Part shown: positions 17,459 to 27,080 of the stretch, piece after piece
Position numbering within the stretch: position 1 is the first letter of the stretch
How the letters are laid out: every line of letters starts with the position of its first letter
NCBI RefSeq assembly: GCF_029893365.1
Contig: NZ_JARXUZ010000001.1
Location: 1,178,001-1,242,000 of the forward strand
From: Cryobacterium sp. CG_9.6
GTDB taxonomy: Bacteria > Actinomycetota > Actinomycetes > Actinomycetales > Microbacteriaceae
DNA length: 64,000 bases
Direction of reading: 5' to 3'
Made by a program: the position numbers and the translations under genes
The notes under the pieces: generated by a model
What the model was told of the DNA's origin: nothing
The model's input: the letters and a program-made list of their open reading frames with translations, nothing else
The model's database searches: none

Positions 17459-17536
17459 GTGACATTCCGTCCTCCTGGCGACCGCATGTGCTGCACGGGG
17501 AAGACGAATCAGATCGCAAGGACTGAGCGAGTATGA
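17459..17536 (+). pseudogene. Possible remnant of a HigB-like toxin gene
   Basis: A 25-codon GTG-started reading frame overlaps the HigA start by ATGA, exactly where a higB gene should end. It contains TGKT followed by NQI, weakly like the TGKT-basic segment of some HigB toxins, but lacks the rest of a toxin of about 90 residues. It may be the scar of an internal deletion, or chance. Only position and coupling support it. Confidence 0.2.
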
Positions 17537-17808
17537 CCGGAATGCATAACCCTCCGCACCCAGGCCTGGTCCTCGAGGATTATCTCGGGGACGTCAGCCT
17601 TGCTGAGGCCGCGCGACGCCTTGGCGTGACTCGGGCGACGCTGTCTCGCATCCGCCATGGACATTCTGCCGTGACCGCGGACATGGCAGTGCGCCTGAGT
17701 TTGCTTCTTGGTACGAGCGCCGAACTCTGGCTGGGCATGCAGACAGCGCACGACCTGTGGAACGAGAAGCAGAAGCCGCGGCCGGAGGTGCTCCCGCTCG
17801 CAGGTTAG
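17533..17808 (+). CDS. higA: HigA-family antitoxin, no cognate toxin seen
   Basis: A 91-residue XRE-type helix-turn-helix protein with the HigA pattern: NPPHPGLVLEDYLG, then SLAEAARRLGVTRATLSRIRHGHSAVTADMA split over the HTH, and the C-terminal ELWLGMQTAHDLW. HigA normally binds the HigB ribonuclease and the operon operator. No intact higB lies upstream (only 128 bases after the oxidoreductase gene) or downstream. It could serve as an orphan regulator; the Wadjet operon starts about 118 bases later on the same strand, so control of that operon is possible but unproven. Confidence 0.88.
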   Translation: MTGMHNPPHPGLVLEDYLGDVSLAEAARRLGVTRATLSRIRHGHSAVTADMAVRLSLLLGTSAELWLGMQTAHDLWNEKQKPRPEVLPLAG

Positions 17809-17925
17809 CGTTCGGGGCCTTCATGTCGGTGGCATGCTGCATGATGTCTTTGGGGGCATTGCCTGCGACGAGTTACGGGCTTGGAACTGCTCTGATCATT
17901 GCCGAGTCAAGGGGAGGTGAGTAAC

Positions 17926-19584
17926 GTGTCCGCTCAGGGCCAGACCACGTCGGCCTTCAGCGTGTTCAGCCATCTGAACGCGCAGAACAGCGACGTCTAT
18001 CGCCGAGTGCTCGGTGCATTCGTGACAGCCAAGGAGCGCTTCCAGGTGCACCTGCGTCCAGACGACGTAGTCAACCAGCTTCAGCGAGACGCCGCAGCGC
18101 ACGCCGCTGATCCAAGTGAAGCGCTGACACTCGAAGCCGTTACCGCGGCCCTCGACTCTTTGGCTGACTGGGGAAATTTAGTGGCGTCCCCGGACACTGG
18201 TCGAGTCGTGCATGTCGAGGACTTCTATCGCAAGCGCCACCTCTACCAACTCAGCCAGGCCGGCGAGGCCGCCGAGCGCGCTCTGGAACGATTCGAGGAG
18301 ACCCTCGGGCGGCGGGGAGCCCTGCAGAGCGTCGCCCTGGAGGACATCGCGGTGACGCTGCGCCAGTTCGTGACCCTGATCGGGGCAGAGGCACTCGACC
18401 TGGGAATGCTGCAGCAGACCCTGGCCGCGCTCACCATGCGGTTCACCGAACTTGCCGACAACGCGAGCGCTTTCATGGCGTCGCTGCAACGCACCATCGA
18501 CCTGACCGAGACCGACGAGGACGCCTTCGTTGCCTACAAATCGCGCTTGGTCGACTACCTCGAGCGATTCATCCGGGACCTCACGGTGCGCGGTCCACAA
18601 ATCGCAAAACAACTGAATGGGGCTGACAATGAGCACGTGGATCGTGCTCTCCGGGCCTTGGCTGACCGGGACGCGACGGCCGAAGCCCCCGACCCCGACG
18701 ATCCGAACTCGCTGATCGAAGCAGCCCGCCACTACGCGTTCTGGACCAATCGCTGGGAAGGCCTGCGGTCATGGTTTCTCTCGGGCAACGGCCGCGATAG
18801 TCAGGCGAAGCTGCTGCGGATGGCGGCCCTCGCCGCTATCCCCGCGCTCCTCGACGCCGTGCGAGCGGTCAATGCCCGGCGCTCCGGGCGCTCAGACCGG
18901 TCCACCGACTACCTGCGGCTTGCGCAGTGGTTTCAGGAGGCACCCACAGACGACCACCGACACCGGCTGGCCCGGGCAGCTTTCGGGCTCTACTCCGCGC
19001 GGCACCTGACCGTCGATTCCGAAACCTGGCAGCACTGGAGCGACAACTCCGCGCTCGTCGGCGCTCCCTGGGCGGATGCCCCGCCGATCGAAATTTCGCC
19101 GCAACTGCGCAAGACCGGCAGCTATGAACGGAAGGGACGCCCGAACCAGGTCGTCGACCGTTCGGCTGCGCGGGCCCTGATCGCGCTCCAGGTTCGGCAG
19201 CAGGCCGAACAGATCGAGGCCGCTCGGCGGCGGCTCGCGACCCACGGCACGGTGGAGCTGAGCGCGCTCGCCGGATTGGACAGCACGGCGTTCGGACTCT
19301 TCCTCTCCCTGCTGGGCGACGCGCTCGTGGCTCGGCCGCCGGATAGTGGGCCGATTCACACCGCCTCGAGTGACGGCACCATGCGCATCGAACTGACAGC
19401 GCTGCCGGATGCCGGTTTCGTCGCACTCGAGACCGAGCGCGGCACTCTGTGGGGGCCGGACCACCTGGTGCGCATCACCGACCTTATGGCGGACGATGTC
19501 CAGGTGACATCCGATGTCGATCCGAAGAGCGCTGAGCCTGCCCGAGGTGCGCACGCCACAGCAGTGTTGTCGGAGCTGTCGTGA
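17926..19584 (+). CDS. jetA: Wadjet JetA (DUF2397/TIGR02677 family)
   Basis: A 552-residue protein at the head of a four-gene operon matching the TIGR02677-02680 'four-pack' (DUF2397, DUF2398, SMC-like, DUF2399). It opens with SAFSVFSHLNAQNSDVYRRVL, the family's N-terminal winged-helix region, and is helical throughout. In Wadjet, JetA is the kleisin-like subunit bridging the JetC heads of an SMC-like complex that recognises and cleaves circular plasmid DNA. GTG 17926 is chosen over TTG 17899 because GGAGG lies 8 bases upstream. The gene overlaps jetB by GTGA. Family assignment is by recognised pattern and operon order. Confidence 0.88.
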   Translation: MSAQGQTTSAFSVFSHLNAQNSDVYRRVLGAFVTAKERFQVHLRPDDVVNQLQRDAAAHAADPSEALTLEAVTAALDSLADWGNLVASPDTGRVVHVEDFYRKRHLYQLSQAGEAAERALERFEETLGRRGALQSVALEDIAVTLRQFVTLIGAEALDLGMLQQTLAALTMRFTELADNASAFMASLQRTIDLTETDEDAFVAYKSRLVDYLERFIRDLTVRGPQIAKQLNGADNEHVDRALRALADRDATAEAPDPDDPNSLIEAARHYAFWTNRWEGLRSWFLSGNGRDSQAKLLRMAALAAIPALLDAVRAVNARRSGRSDRSTDYLRLAQWFQEAPTDDHRHRLARAAFGLYSARHLTVDSETWQHWSDNSALVGAPWADAPPIEISPQLRKTGSYERKGRPNQVVDRSAARALIALQVRQQAEQIEAARRRLATHGTVELSALAGLDSTAFGLFLSLLGDALVARPPDSGPIHTASSDGTMRIELTALPDAGFVALETERGTLWGPDHLVRITDLMADDVQVTSDVDPKSAEPARGAHATAVLSELS

Positions 19585-20747
19585 GCGTTTCGGCCGTCGA
19601 CGACCGGCAAAGGGCGGCACGCCTCCTGTTGCGCCATCCGCTCATCAGGTCCGCCGACGAGGAACGGTATCGCTTGGTGCGCCGGCATGCCGGCGACCTC
19701 ACGGAATGGTTCGAGATCAACACCGGCTGGGCGCTGCATGTCGACAGCGAGGTGGTGCGGCTGGAACGCGAGCCGGCATCGATGGAGGACGCGACGCATC
19801 CGTTCACCGCCCACCGCGGAAGCACGCCATTCTCACGTCGTCGGTACGTGCTGCTCATGCTCAGCCTGTCCGTGCTCGAACGCAGTGACACCCAGATAGC
19901 GCTTGGCCGCCTCGCGGAACAGGTGATGGTGATTGCAACCGCTCCTGAACTCGTGGCCGCTGGCTTCACGTTTGACCTAAGAACCCGGGAGGAGCGCAGC
20001 GACCTTGTCTCCGCTGTGCAGCTGCTCCTGGAGTGGGGCGTTCTGGCCCGGGTCGCCGGCGACGAAGAGGAATTCGTGCGTAATGTCGGGGATGCGCTCT
20101 ATGACGTGTCCAGGCGAGTGCTGTCGCAGCTGCTGGTCAGCAGGCGGGGCCCGTCGACCATCGCCGCAACGACATTCAACGAACGCACCGCGGGCATGCG
20201 CGATCGGGGAACGGCTCCGACCGCCGAGCTGCGCAACCTGCGCCTGCGACACACCCTGACCCGCCGCCTGCTCGACGATCCCGTTCTGTACCTCGACGAG
20301 CTCACCGAGGATGAGACGGCCTATCTGCGCAGCCAACGTGCGTTGATCTGCCGCCGCATCACCGAATGCACGGGCCTGGTCGCCGAGATCCGTCAGGAGG
20401 GGATCGCCATGGTCGACTTCGATGACGATTTCAGTGACGTACGGATGCCGGAGAAAGGCACCGAAGGCCACGTCACCCTGTTGCTGGCCGAGTTCCTGGC
20501 GCAATCGGGGGAACCGGAGTTCCTTTTCGTAACGCTCGTGGTGCATGTTCGTTCCATTGCCCCCGACTACGTCAAGTACTGGCGGAAGGGTGCGGCGGAA
20601 GCTGCGCCCGAACTGGTCGAGACGGCCCTCGGTCGGCTCATGGCTCTTCGCCTCGTGGCACGTGACGGTGACGTCATCCGCGTGCTCCCCGCCCTCGCCC
20701 GCTTTACCCTTGCTGCACCAACGATAATTGGAGCCCGTAAGCAGTGA
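19581..20747 (+). CDS. jetB: Wadjet JetB (DUF2398/TIGR02678 family)
   Basis: A 388-residue protein starting GTG 19581 within the jetA stop (GTGA). The N terminus, RQRAARLLLRHPLIRSADEERYRLVRRH, and the central RRYVLLMLSLSVLERSDTQIALGRLAE fit the DUF2398 family. JetB is the KITE-like accessory subunit with winged-helix domains that binds the kleisin JetA. It overlaps jetC by GTGA, so stoichiometric coupled translation is likely. No truncation is visible. Confidence 0.88.
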   Translation: MSVSAVDDRQRAARLLLRHPLIRSADEERYRLVRRHAGDLTEWFEINTGWALHVDSEVVRLEREPASMEDATHPFTAHRGSTPFSRRRYVLLMLSLSVLERSDTQIALGRLAEQVMVIATAPELVAAGFTFDLRTREERSDLVSAVQLLLEWGVLARVAGDEEEFVRNVGDALYDVSRRVLSQLLVSRRGPSTIAATTFNERTAGMRDRGTAPTAELRNLRLRHTLTRRLLDDPVLYLDELTEDETAYLRSQRALICRRITECTGLVAEIRQEGIAMVDFDDDFSDVRMPEKGTEGHVTLLLAEFLAQSGEPEFLFVTLVVHVRSIAPDYVKYWRKGAAEAAPELVETALGRLMALRLVARDGDVIRVLPALARFTLAAPTIIGARKQ

Positions 20748-23700
20748 CCCTCGACATCGCAACACCCCTCAGCGTCGGTGACGGCGGCCCAGAGCGCACA
20801 ACCACGTTGCTGCCGATTCCGACCAGTGCCCGGTGGCAGCCGCAGCGACTCGGTCTGGTCGACCTGTTCTACTACGACAACGAGGAGTTCCCGTTCGTCG
20901 ACGGCCGGTTGCTCCTCCGCGGTAACAATGGCGCCGGCAAATCCAAAGTGCTCGCCCTGACCCTGCCGTTCCTGCTTGACGGCGACCTTTCGCCGCAACG
21001 GGTGGAACCCGACGGCGACCGGCAGAAACGCATGGAGTGGAACCTGCTGCTCGGCGACGAGCATCCAAACAGCGAACGCCTCGGCTACAGCTGGCTGGAA
21101 TTCGGCCGCATCGACGCTGCCGGCGAGCCGCACTTTGTGACCATCGGCGCCGGTCTCAAGGCTGCGCGGGGTCGGGGCATCACCCGGCACTGGTTCTTCG
21201 TCACCGAGCAGCGAGTGGGGGAGACTCTCGACCTGATCGATGGGAGTCGACTCGCTCTCGGTCGGGACCGCCTCGCCCTGGCGTTAGACGACACTGGGCG
21301 TGTGTACGACACCAAGGCGGAGTATAGGCACGCGGTAGACACAAAGCTGTTCGGCCTCGGCGAACGGCGCTATGGGGAGCTGATTGAACTGCTACTCCAG
21401 ATTCGGGCACCCCAGCTGTCAAAGAAACCGAGCGAAGCCGCGCTGTCTGAGGCCTTGACGCGCGCGCTGACTCCGGTGAGCGACGACGTCATCAAATCGG
21501 TCGCCGACGGATTACGGTCGCTCGATGAAGAACGTGACGAGGTGCAACGCCTCGCGGCGGCCCAAAAAGCCGTGCAGGGTTTCTTGCAGCACTACCGCGG
21601 CTATGCGCAGGTGATGCTCAAACGGCAGGCTGCCGGTCCGCGCCGCGAACAGTCCGAGCACGACAAGTACGGACGCGCCATTCTCGAGGTGACCGCAGAG
21701 TTGGACCGGCTGCGGGAATCATTGGCCGACGTCGCCCTGACCAGTGCCGAGCTCCTCACCGAACGTGGCATGTTGGCCGCCGAGCAGGAGGCGCTGCGCG
21801 ACAGCGAGCACGCCCAGAGTGAAGTGCTCCTCGAGCGGGCGGATGCTGCGGCATCGACCGCCGGGGAACGGGCCGAGTCGGCAGGGAAGGGCTATCAGAA
21901 CGCGAGAGCGGCACTCGGCACATCCGAGATCGAGGCCGCCGAGGATCGCCTGGCGGTCTCATCAGCCGAGGACCGGCTGCGTAAGGCAGAAGCAGCGGCG
22001 ATGGCAGCGGCCCTCGCCGCGAGGCTTGAGCACGATCAGGGTGCTCTTGATGCGCTCCCTGCCGATGGATTCGAGGCGGCGCTCGAGCACCAACGTGCCG
22101 AGGCCGCGTCTCGTGTCTCGCGTCTGCGTGCTGCCCTCGAGCGAGTGGTCGCGTTGATCGCCGCAGTGGAACGGGCCGAAGCGCTGACAACCGCTGCAGT
22201 CAAACGCGAGGCCGAGACCGAGACCCGTCTCGCGGAGGCGAGCGACGCGCGCGCGGCTGCGGATGCTGCGGTCGAGATCGCCGTCGACTCCCATATTTCC
22301 GAGGTCGAGATCGTACTTGCCGGGCTGACCGAACTCGCCGTGTCCGATGACGCGTTTTCTGCCTTCACTGACTGGGTGCGGCTCCGCACGGGGGAGAACC
22401 CCGCGGTCAGCGCGCTACGGTCGGACGCACTGCGTGTGCAATCCGACCTGCAGCGTCAGCGAGCCGCCGCGCAGCACGAGCTCGGAAGCCTCGCTGCTGA
22501 GCATGAGGTGTTGAGCGCCGAGATCGCCGGACTCGAGCAGGGCAAATCGGTCGAGCCTACCCTGCCGCCCTGCCGCACCGGTGCACCTGAGGGATCGATC
22601 CCCCTGTGGCGGGCGGTCAGTTTTCGTGACCACCTAGATACCGGCTTCCGGGCCGGGCTTGAGGCGGCTCTCGAGGGCAGCGGCCTGCTCACGGCAGTCG
22701 TGATGCCCAGCGGGGACCTGCGCGAACCACTCGACGGGCAGCTGCTGCTGCGACCCTCGGATCGCGCGGCATCCGCTCATACCTTGGAATCGGTGCTCAT
22801 TGCTGAGCCGCCAGCAGAGTCCGCGGTGACGGCTGAGGCGATCGAGGCAGTGCTGCGCACCATCACTGTGGCCGACAGCGACGCCCCAGACGACACGGCT
22901 CAGGTCTGGGTGAGCCCGACCGGTAACTACCGTCTGGGTTCGGCGCGTGGTGCCTGGTCGGCTGAATCGGCTCGGTATGTGGGGGAGAGTGCGCGCGAGG
23001 CGGCTCGCGCCACGCGGCTGCACGAGGCACACACCGAACTCGACCTGATCGCGGAGCGGCAGGGTGGCCTCACAGCGCAACTCGAGCGTCTCGTGGCGAG
23101 GGCGCTGGTCGTCGAGCGGGAGCAGACCTCGGTGCCGCATCCGACGGCCCTTGAGACGGCAGATCGGACGGCCGCACGCGCGGAAGATCACGTTGCGCGG
23201 TGCACGGGAGAACGTGAGGAAGCGCGACAACAGAGCGTCGCAGTCGGCCGAGTGCGCGACGATGCCGCTTCAGAACTCGCAGCGGATGCCGCATCGCTGC
23301 AGCTGCCCACGGATGTCGAAACGATCCGGGGACTCGGTGCTGCCCTGGCGGAGTACGAGCGACGGACCGCGGAGTTGTGGCGCGAGCTGGAGCGTCGTGC
23401 AGCCGCCGCTCGTCTGCTCGCGCGCGCCGAAACCTGGCTCGCGGCGGCTATGGCCGAAGAGGAGCGCTCGGGGGCCGAGCGTGAGGCGGCGAGTATCGAA
23501 AAGATCCGCAGTCTGAGCTACCTAGCCACGCTACGCGGGCAGCTCGGCGCAGACGTGCAGGGCTACCGGGATCGGGTCGCTGAGGTGATCAAACGCCTGA
23601 AGGCGATCGGCACTGAACTGCACCATCTGGGCCAGAAGGAGAAGACCGAGGGGCAACAGCAAGCGGGTCTCCTGGAGCGGCTGCGCGGCATTCGTGCCGA

Positions 23701-24895
23701 TCAGGACCGCGCTCATTCTGCCCGGGTTGATGCGGTGGCGGCGCTCCGGCGCACCACGGCGCTCGGGCTGCTGCAGGTCGCCGACCTCGCCGCTCTCGGC
23801 ATGGTCGAACCGGACGCGAGCGGTGAGGCGGGCTGGACCGTGACTAGGGGAGTGCAATTTGCCCGCGCAATCGAGGCGGCACTGCCGGAACTCGACGCGT
23901 CCGACGAGAGCTACACACGGCTGCAATCAAAGGTTTTCACCGAATTCGCAGATCTGCAGCGGTCGCTCGGCCGGCACGGTCATGAGGCGGCGTACTACCC
24001 CAACGATGACGGGGTGCGCGTGGTGGTCACCTTCAGTGGCCGGGAGATGCTGCTCGTGGAGCTCGCCGGGCAGCTCGGCGGCCAGATCGAGCAACACCTG
24101 CTTCTGCTCAGTGCCAAGGAGCGGGACATTATCGAGTCGCATCTCGTCACCGAGGTCGGAGCCCAGCTGTCGGAGCTCATCGGTGACGCCGACCGGCAGA
24201 TCGTTCAACTCAATGAGGAGCTGCGCTCGCGACCCACCACCACCGGCATGATCCTCAGGGTGCTGTGGAAACCTCGCCCGGATGGTCCCGCCGGTCTCAT
24301 CGAGGCCCGGCGGCTGCTGGCGACCAGCTCCGATGTGTGGGACAGAGAGGATAGAACGGCACTGGGCGCGTTCCTGCAGGCTCGCATCGGTGAAGTTCGG
24401 GACGCCGACGAGGTCGGTAACTGGTACGACCACCTCGGCGAAGCGCTCGACTATCGTCGGTGGCACCGATTCACTGTGGAACGTCTACAGGGTGGTTCGT
24501 GGAAGTCTGCCACAGGCCCGGCCTCCGGGGGCGAGCGGGTGCTGGCCGCGAGCATCCCCCTCTTCGCCGCCGCGTCATCTCACTACCGAACCGCAACGAA
24601 CCCGCACGCCCCGCGCCTGATCATGCTCGACGAAGCCTTCGCGGGCGTCGACGACAACTCGCGCGCGAGTTGCCTCGGACTGCTTGCGGAGTTCGATCTT
24701 GACGTGGTGATGACCAGTGAACGCGAGTGGGGTTGTTACGCGGAAGTGCCGGGACTGGGCATTTCCCAGCTGACACGTTTCGACGGCAGTGACGCGGTCC
24801 ACGTCCAGCGGTGGCGGTGGGATGGGAGACGGCGCACGGCGGTGGTTGATTCTAACGCCGTTGCTGACGCAGCAGATGCCGGAGGTCTGTGGTGA
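20744..24895 (+). CDS. jetC: Wadjet JetC SMC-like ATPase (TIGR02680 family)
   Basis: A 1383-residue SMC/MukB-like ATPase. Walker A GNNGAGKS is at residues 60-67, preceded by the family's N-terminal strands (QRLGLVDLFYYDNEEFPF). Long Ala/Glu/Arg-rich coiled-coil regions span roughly 280-560 and 780-1080, with a hinge-like segment between. The C-terminal head carries the ABC signature SGGER near 1261 and Walker B RLIMLDEAFAGVDD near 1287-1300. JetC extrudes DNA loops; sensing of small circular DNA activates the JetD nuclease. All ATPase motifs are intact. GTGA overlaps join it to jetB and jetD. Confidence 0.93.
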   Translation: MTLDIATPLSVGDGGPERTTTLLPIPTSARWQPQRLGLVDLFYYDNEEFPFVDGRLLLRGNNGAGKSKVLALTLPFLLDGDLSPQRVEPDGDRQKRMEWNLLLGDEHPNSERLGYSWLEFGRIDAAGEPHFVTIGAGLKAARGRGITRHWFFVTEQRVGETLDLIDGSRLALGRDRLALALDDTGRVYDTKAEYRHAVDTKLFGLGERRYGELIELLLQIRAPQLSKKPSEAALSEALTRALTPVSDDVIKSVADGLRSLDEERDEVQRLAAAQKAVQGFLQHYRGYAQVMLKRQAAGPRREQSEHDKYGRAILEVTAELDRLRESLADVALTSAELLTERGMLAAEQEALRDSEHAQSEVLLERADAAASTAGERAESAGKGYQNARAALGTSEIEAAEDRLAVSSAEDRLRKAEAAAMAAALAARLEHDQGALDALPADGFEAALEHQRAEAASRVSRLRAALERVVALIAAVERAEALTTAAVKREAETETRLAEASDARAAADAAVEIAVDSHISEVEIVLAGLTELAVSDDAFSAFTDWVRLRTGENPAVSALRSDALRVQSDLQRQRAAAQHELGSLAAEHEVLSAEIAGLEQGKSVEPTLPPCRTGAPEGSIPLWRAVSFRDHLDTGFRAGLEAALEGSGLLTAVVMPSGDLREPLDGQLLLRPSDRAASAHTLESVLIAEPPAESAVTAEAIEAVLRTITVADSDAPDDTAQVWVSPTGNYRLGSARGAWSAESARYVGESAREAARATRLHEAHTELDLIAERQGGLTAQLERLVARALVVEREQTSVPHPTALETADRTAARAEDHVARCTGEREEARQQSVAVGRVRDDAASELAADAASLQLPTDVETIRGLGAALAEYERRTAELWRELERRAAAARLLARAETWLAAAMAEEERSGAEREAASIEKIRSLSYLATLRGQLGADVQGYRDRVAEVIKRLKAIGTELHHLGQKEKTEGQQQAGLLERLRGIRADQDRAHSARVDAVAALRRTTALGLLQVADLAALGMVEPDASGEAGWTVTRGVQFARAIEAALPELDASDESYTRLQSKVFTEFADLQRSLGRHGHEAAYYPNDDGVRVVVTFSGREMLLVELAGQLGGQIEQHLLLLSAKERDIIESHLVTEVGAQLSELIGDADRQIVQLNEELRSRPTTTGMILRVLWKPRPDGPAGLIEARRLLATSSDVWDREDRTALGAFLQARIGEVRDADEVGNWYDHLGEALDYRRWHRFTVERLQGGSWKSATGPASGGERVLAASIPLFAAASSHYRTATNPHAPRLIMLDEAFAGVDDNSRASCLGLLAEFDLDVVMTSEREWGCYAEVPGLGISQLTRFDGSDAVHVQRWRWDGRRRTAVVDSNAVADAADAGGLW

Positions 24896-26160
24896 GCGAG
24901 CCTGCCGGGGGAACACCCGAGGCTTTGTCGCGCATTCGTCGGCTGCTCGGCACGCCGGAGACGGCCTGGCTGTTGGATCGGATGCATTCCCGGTTAGAGC
25001 AGAAAGGCACACTCGAGGGAACCGTGACGAAGCAGGGCGCGAGCACCGCGGAGCGGATGGCGGCGGCCCGACTCGTTGGACGTTCGGTGCGGTCAGGCTC
25101 GTCCGCGTCGGTGTCGCTGGAACAACTCGACGTGAGGCTGCGTCGCGATGCGTGGCCGGCGGGTCTGGAATCCGCCGTCGTCGAACTCTCTGGACCCGTC
25201 AGCGGCCCCGACGTGCGCCGGGCCGAACGTGCAGGTTGGCAGAATGTGGCCGACACGTTGCGCGGGATCGCTGACGATCGGCCGGAGCTCGAAACGTGGG
25301 TGGAGAACGCGCTGCGTTCCGGAGCAGTGAAGCGGTCCACGGCATCCGCGGCGGCGGCCCATGCGGTATCGCTGCAGCTCGGGGTGCTCGCGCGTGCCTT
25401 GCCCGCGGAGGGGGTGCCCCTCGGCGTGCTCGCGGCAGGCCTCTTCGGAGACGCGCATGCGTTGGACCCGAAGACTCCGCTCGGGTCGATCGCCGTTGGG
25501 CTTGCGGCGGCGGCAACGGGCCAGCTGCCGGGAACTGGTTCTCGATGGCGGCGCGACGCCTGGCAGTCGTGTGGAGTGATCGTGGACGAGCTGTCCTCCA
25601 CGGTACTGACGCTGGGGCTGCCGGGCGGTGTGACGTCGCCGACGGCACGCGCTCTAGCAGCGCTCGGAGAGGCAGGGCAACCTGCGGTGCTCACCTACCG
25701 GCAGTTGGCCGTGGATGATATCGGCACCGCACCGCAGCTCGTGTCGGTGTGTGAAAACCCGGCGGTGATCGCCGCGGCGGCCGACCGCTTCGGCGCCGGT
25801 GCGGGGGCTGCACCTCTTATCTGTGTGAACGGACAGCCGGGAGCTGCGGTCATCCGTTTGCTCACCCAACTCGTCGCCGGTGGTGCCCGCCTGCGTTACC
25901 ACGGAGATTTCGACGCGGGTGGACTTGCCATCGCGCGCACGGTTGCTCGCAGCGTGCCGTGGGAACCGTGGCGATTCGGCGAGGCCGACTACCGCACCGC
26001 GTGCGAGTCGAGTCTCGCAACATCGGTGTTCTCGGGAGTTGTTGGCGAGACCCCCTGGGACGCCGGCCTATCTGGTGCGATGGAAGAACTGCGCCTGCGA
26101 GTCGAGGAAGAGTCGGTGCTCGCGGTCCTGCTCGACGACCTGCGCTCGACGGCGCTTTAA
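24892..26160 (+). CDS. jetD: Wadjet JetD Toprim nuclease (DUF2399/TIGR02679 family)
   Basis: A 422-residue protein. The C-terminal third is a Toprim-like nuclease domain with the catalytic Glu in CENPAV (E288) and the D-x-D in HGDFDAGG (D339, D341), as in topoisomerase VI-related JetD. The N-terminal part matches the arm domain of TIGR02679 proteins. JetD cleaves the plasmid after the JetABC motor stalls on a small circle. I chose GTG 24892 (GTGA overlap with jetC, GGAGG 6 bases upstream) over GTG 24889. All key catalytic residues are present, so the system is probably active. An 80-base convergent gap follows. Confidence 0.92.
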   Translation: MSEPAGGTPEALSRIRRLLGTPETAWLLDRMHSRLEQKGTLEGTVTKQGASTAERMAAARLVGRSVRSGSSASVSLEQLDVRLRRDAWPAGLESAVVELSGPVSGPDVRRAERAGWQNVADTLRGIADDRPELETWVENALRSGAVKRSTASAAAAHAVSLQLGVLARALPAEGVPLGVLAAGLFGDAHALDPKTPLGSIAVGLAAAATGQLPGTGSRWRRDAWQSCGVIVDELSSTVLTLGLPGGVTSPTARALAALGEAGQPAVLTYRQLAVDDIGTAPQLVSVCENPAVIAAAADRFGAGAGAAPLICVNGQPGAAVIRLLTQLVAGGARLRYHGDFDAGGLAIARTVARSVPWEPWRFGEADYRTACESSLATSVFSGVVGETPWDAGLSGAMEELRLRVEEESVLAVLLDDLRSTAL

Positions 26161-26240
26161 GCTGAGCAGCTGGAGCCCACAGCCATTGCTTCGACGAACG
26201 CCCTGAGCAGACCTCCTGCAGATTCTGCACGTCGAGTTCA

Positions 26241-27080
26241 TCACCCGCGCAACCGCGGGCAGCGCGCCGTTGCGGCATCGTTGGCGGGTGCGGACAGGTC
26301 ACCCCTCAGCACGGTGACCAGCAGTTGAAGGCACTCCTGCAGTTCCCGGAACGGTTCGGGCTTCACCTCCAGGGTGTCTTCATTCATGTACACGTCCCGG
26401 CGAATCTCGAGCATCACCGCGTTCACCCGGGAATCGGTTCCGTAGTGCTCCAGCGGCACATACGCGCCCGCGAACGGACCGTTGTGGAAGGCGTGCAGGT
26501 GAGCGAAGGCATCCGTTACGGTGTGCACAAAGTCTGCCGGGGCGTGAAACCGCTCGAAACCCACACAGAGCTCGGGTCGAGGCTGCTCGGCGTGCTGCTC
26601 GGCGTGCAGCTCGTAGGGCAGCGCGTGCTCGGGGTAGGAGTGCAGGTCAATGATGAAGGCCTGACCGTGGCGCTCGAGCGTGGCCGTCACGAGATCGGCC
26701 AGGGCTCCCGAGTAGTCGGTGAAGTGCGCCATGAGCGCGGGCTGGTCGGTGCGGGCAAGGTCGCGAATCGGCTGACCCTGTGACCCGCGCGTGTAGAGCA
26801 CGCCCATGCCCACGGCGTTCATCTCTTCGGTGTCGTCGGCAAACCGCTCCACGTCCACGGCAAACCGGGACAGCTCGTTGATCATGCAGCTCGCACCGGC
26901 GATGCCCGCAGCGAGCAGGTCGGTGAAGTGGTCGGTCATCACATTCTTCTCGGCCTCCAACTCAGCGGGGGACACGAGGTAGGCCGCGAGGTGCTCCGCG
27001 GGAATGAGCCGGCCGCCGTGCGGCGCGTGCAAAATTACCGGCGACGTGGCCGAATTATCGGTGAGGCGAAAATACGGCAT
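26241..27080 (-). CDS. N-formylglutamate amidohydrolase (FGase) family protein
   Basis: A 279-residue protein with the FGase pattern: VILHAPHGGRLIP near 15-27, DHFTDLL, RFAVDVERFAD, GVLYTR, IDLHSYP near 144 and VMLEIRRDVYM near 222. Classical members release formate from N-formylglutamate in histidine breakdown; many relatives act on other N-acyl amino acids or peptide-like substrates. No hut genes are nearby, so the substrate is open. ATG 27080 has AGGAG 7 bases upstream. It is divergent from the amidohydrolase gene at 27454, and shared control or pathway is plausible. Confidence 0.88.
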   Translation of the reverse strand: MPYFRLTDNSATSPVILHAPHGGRLIPAEHLAAYLVSPAELEAEKNVMTDHFTDLLAAGIAGASCMINELSRFAVDVERFADDTEEMNAVGMGVLYTRGSQGQPIRDLARTDQPALMAHFTDYSGALADLVTATLERHGQAFIIDLHSYPEHALPYELHAEQHAEQPRPELCVGFERFHAPADFVHTVTDAFAHLHAFHNGPFAGAYVPLEHYGTDSRVNAVMLEIRRDVYMNEDTLEVKPEPFRELQECLQLLVTVLRGDLSAPANDAATARCPRLRG

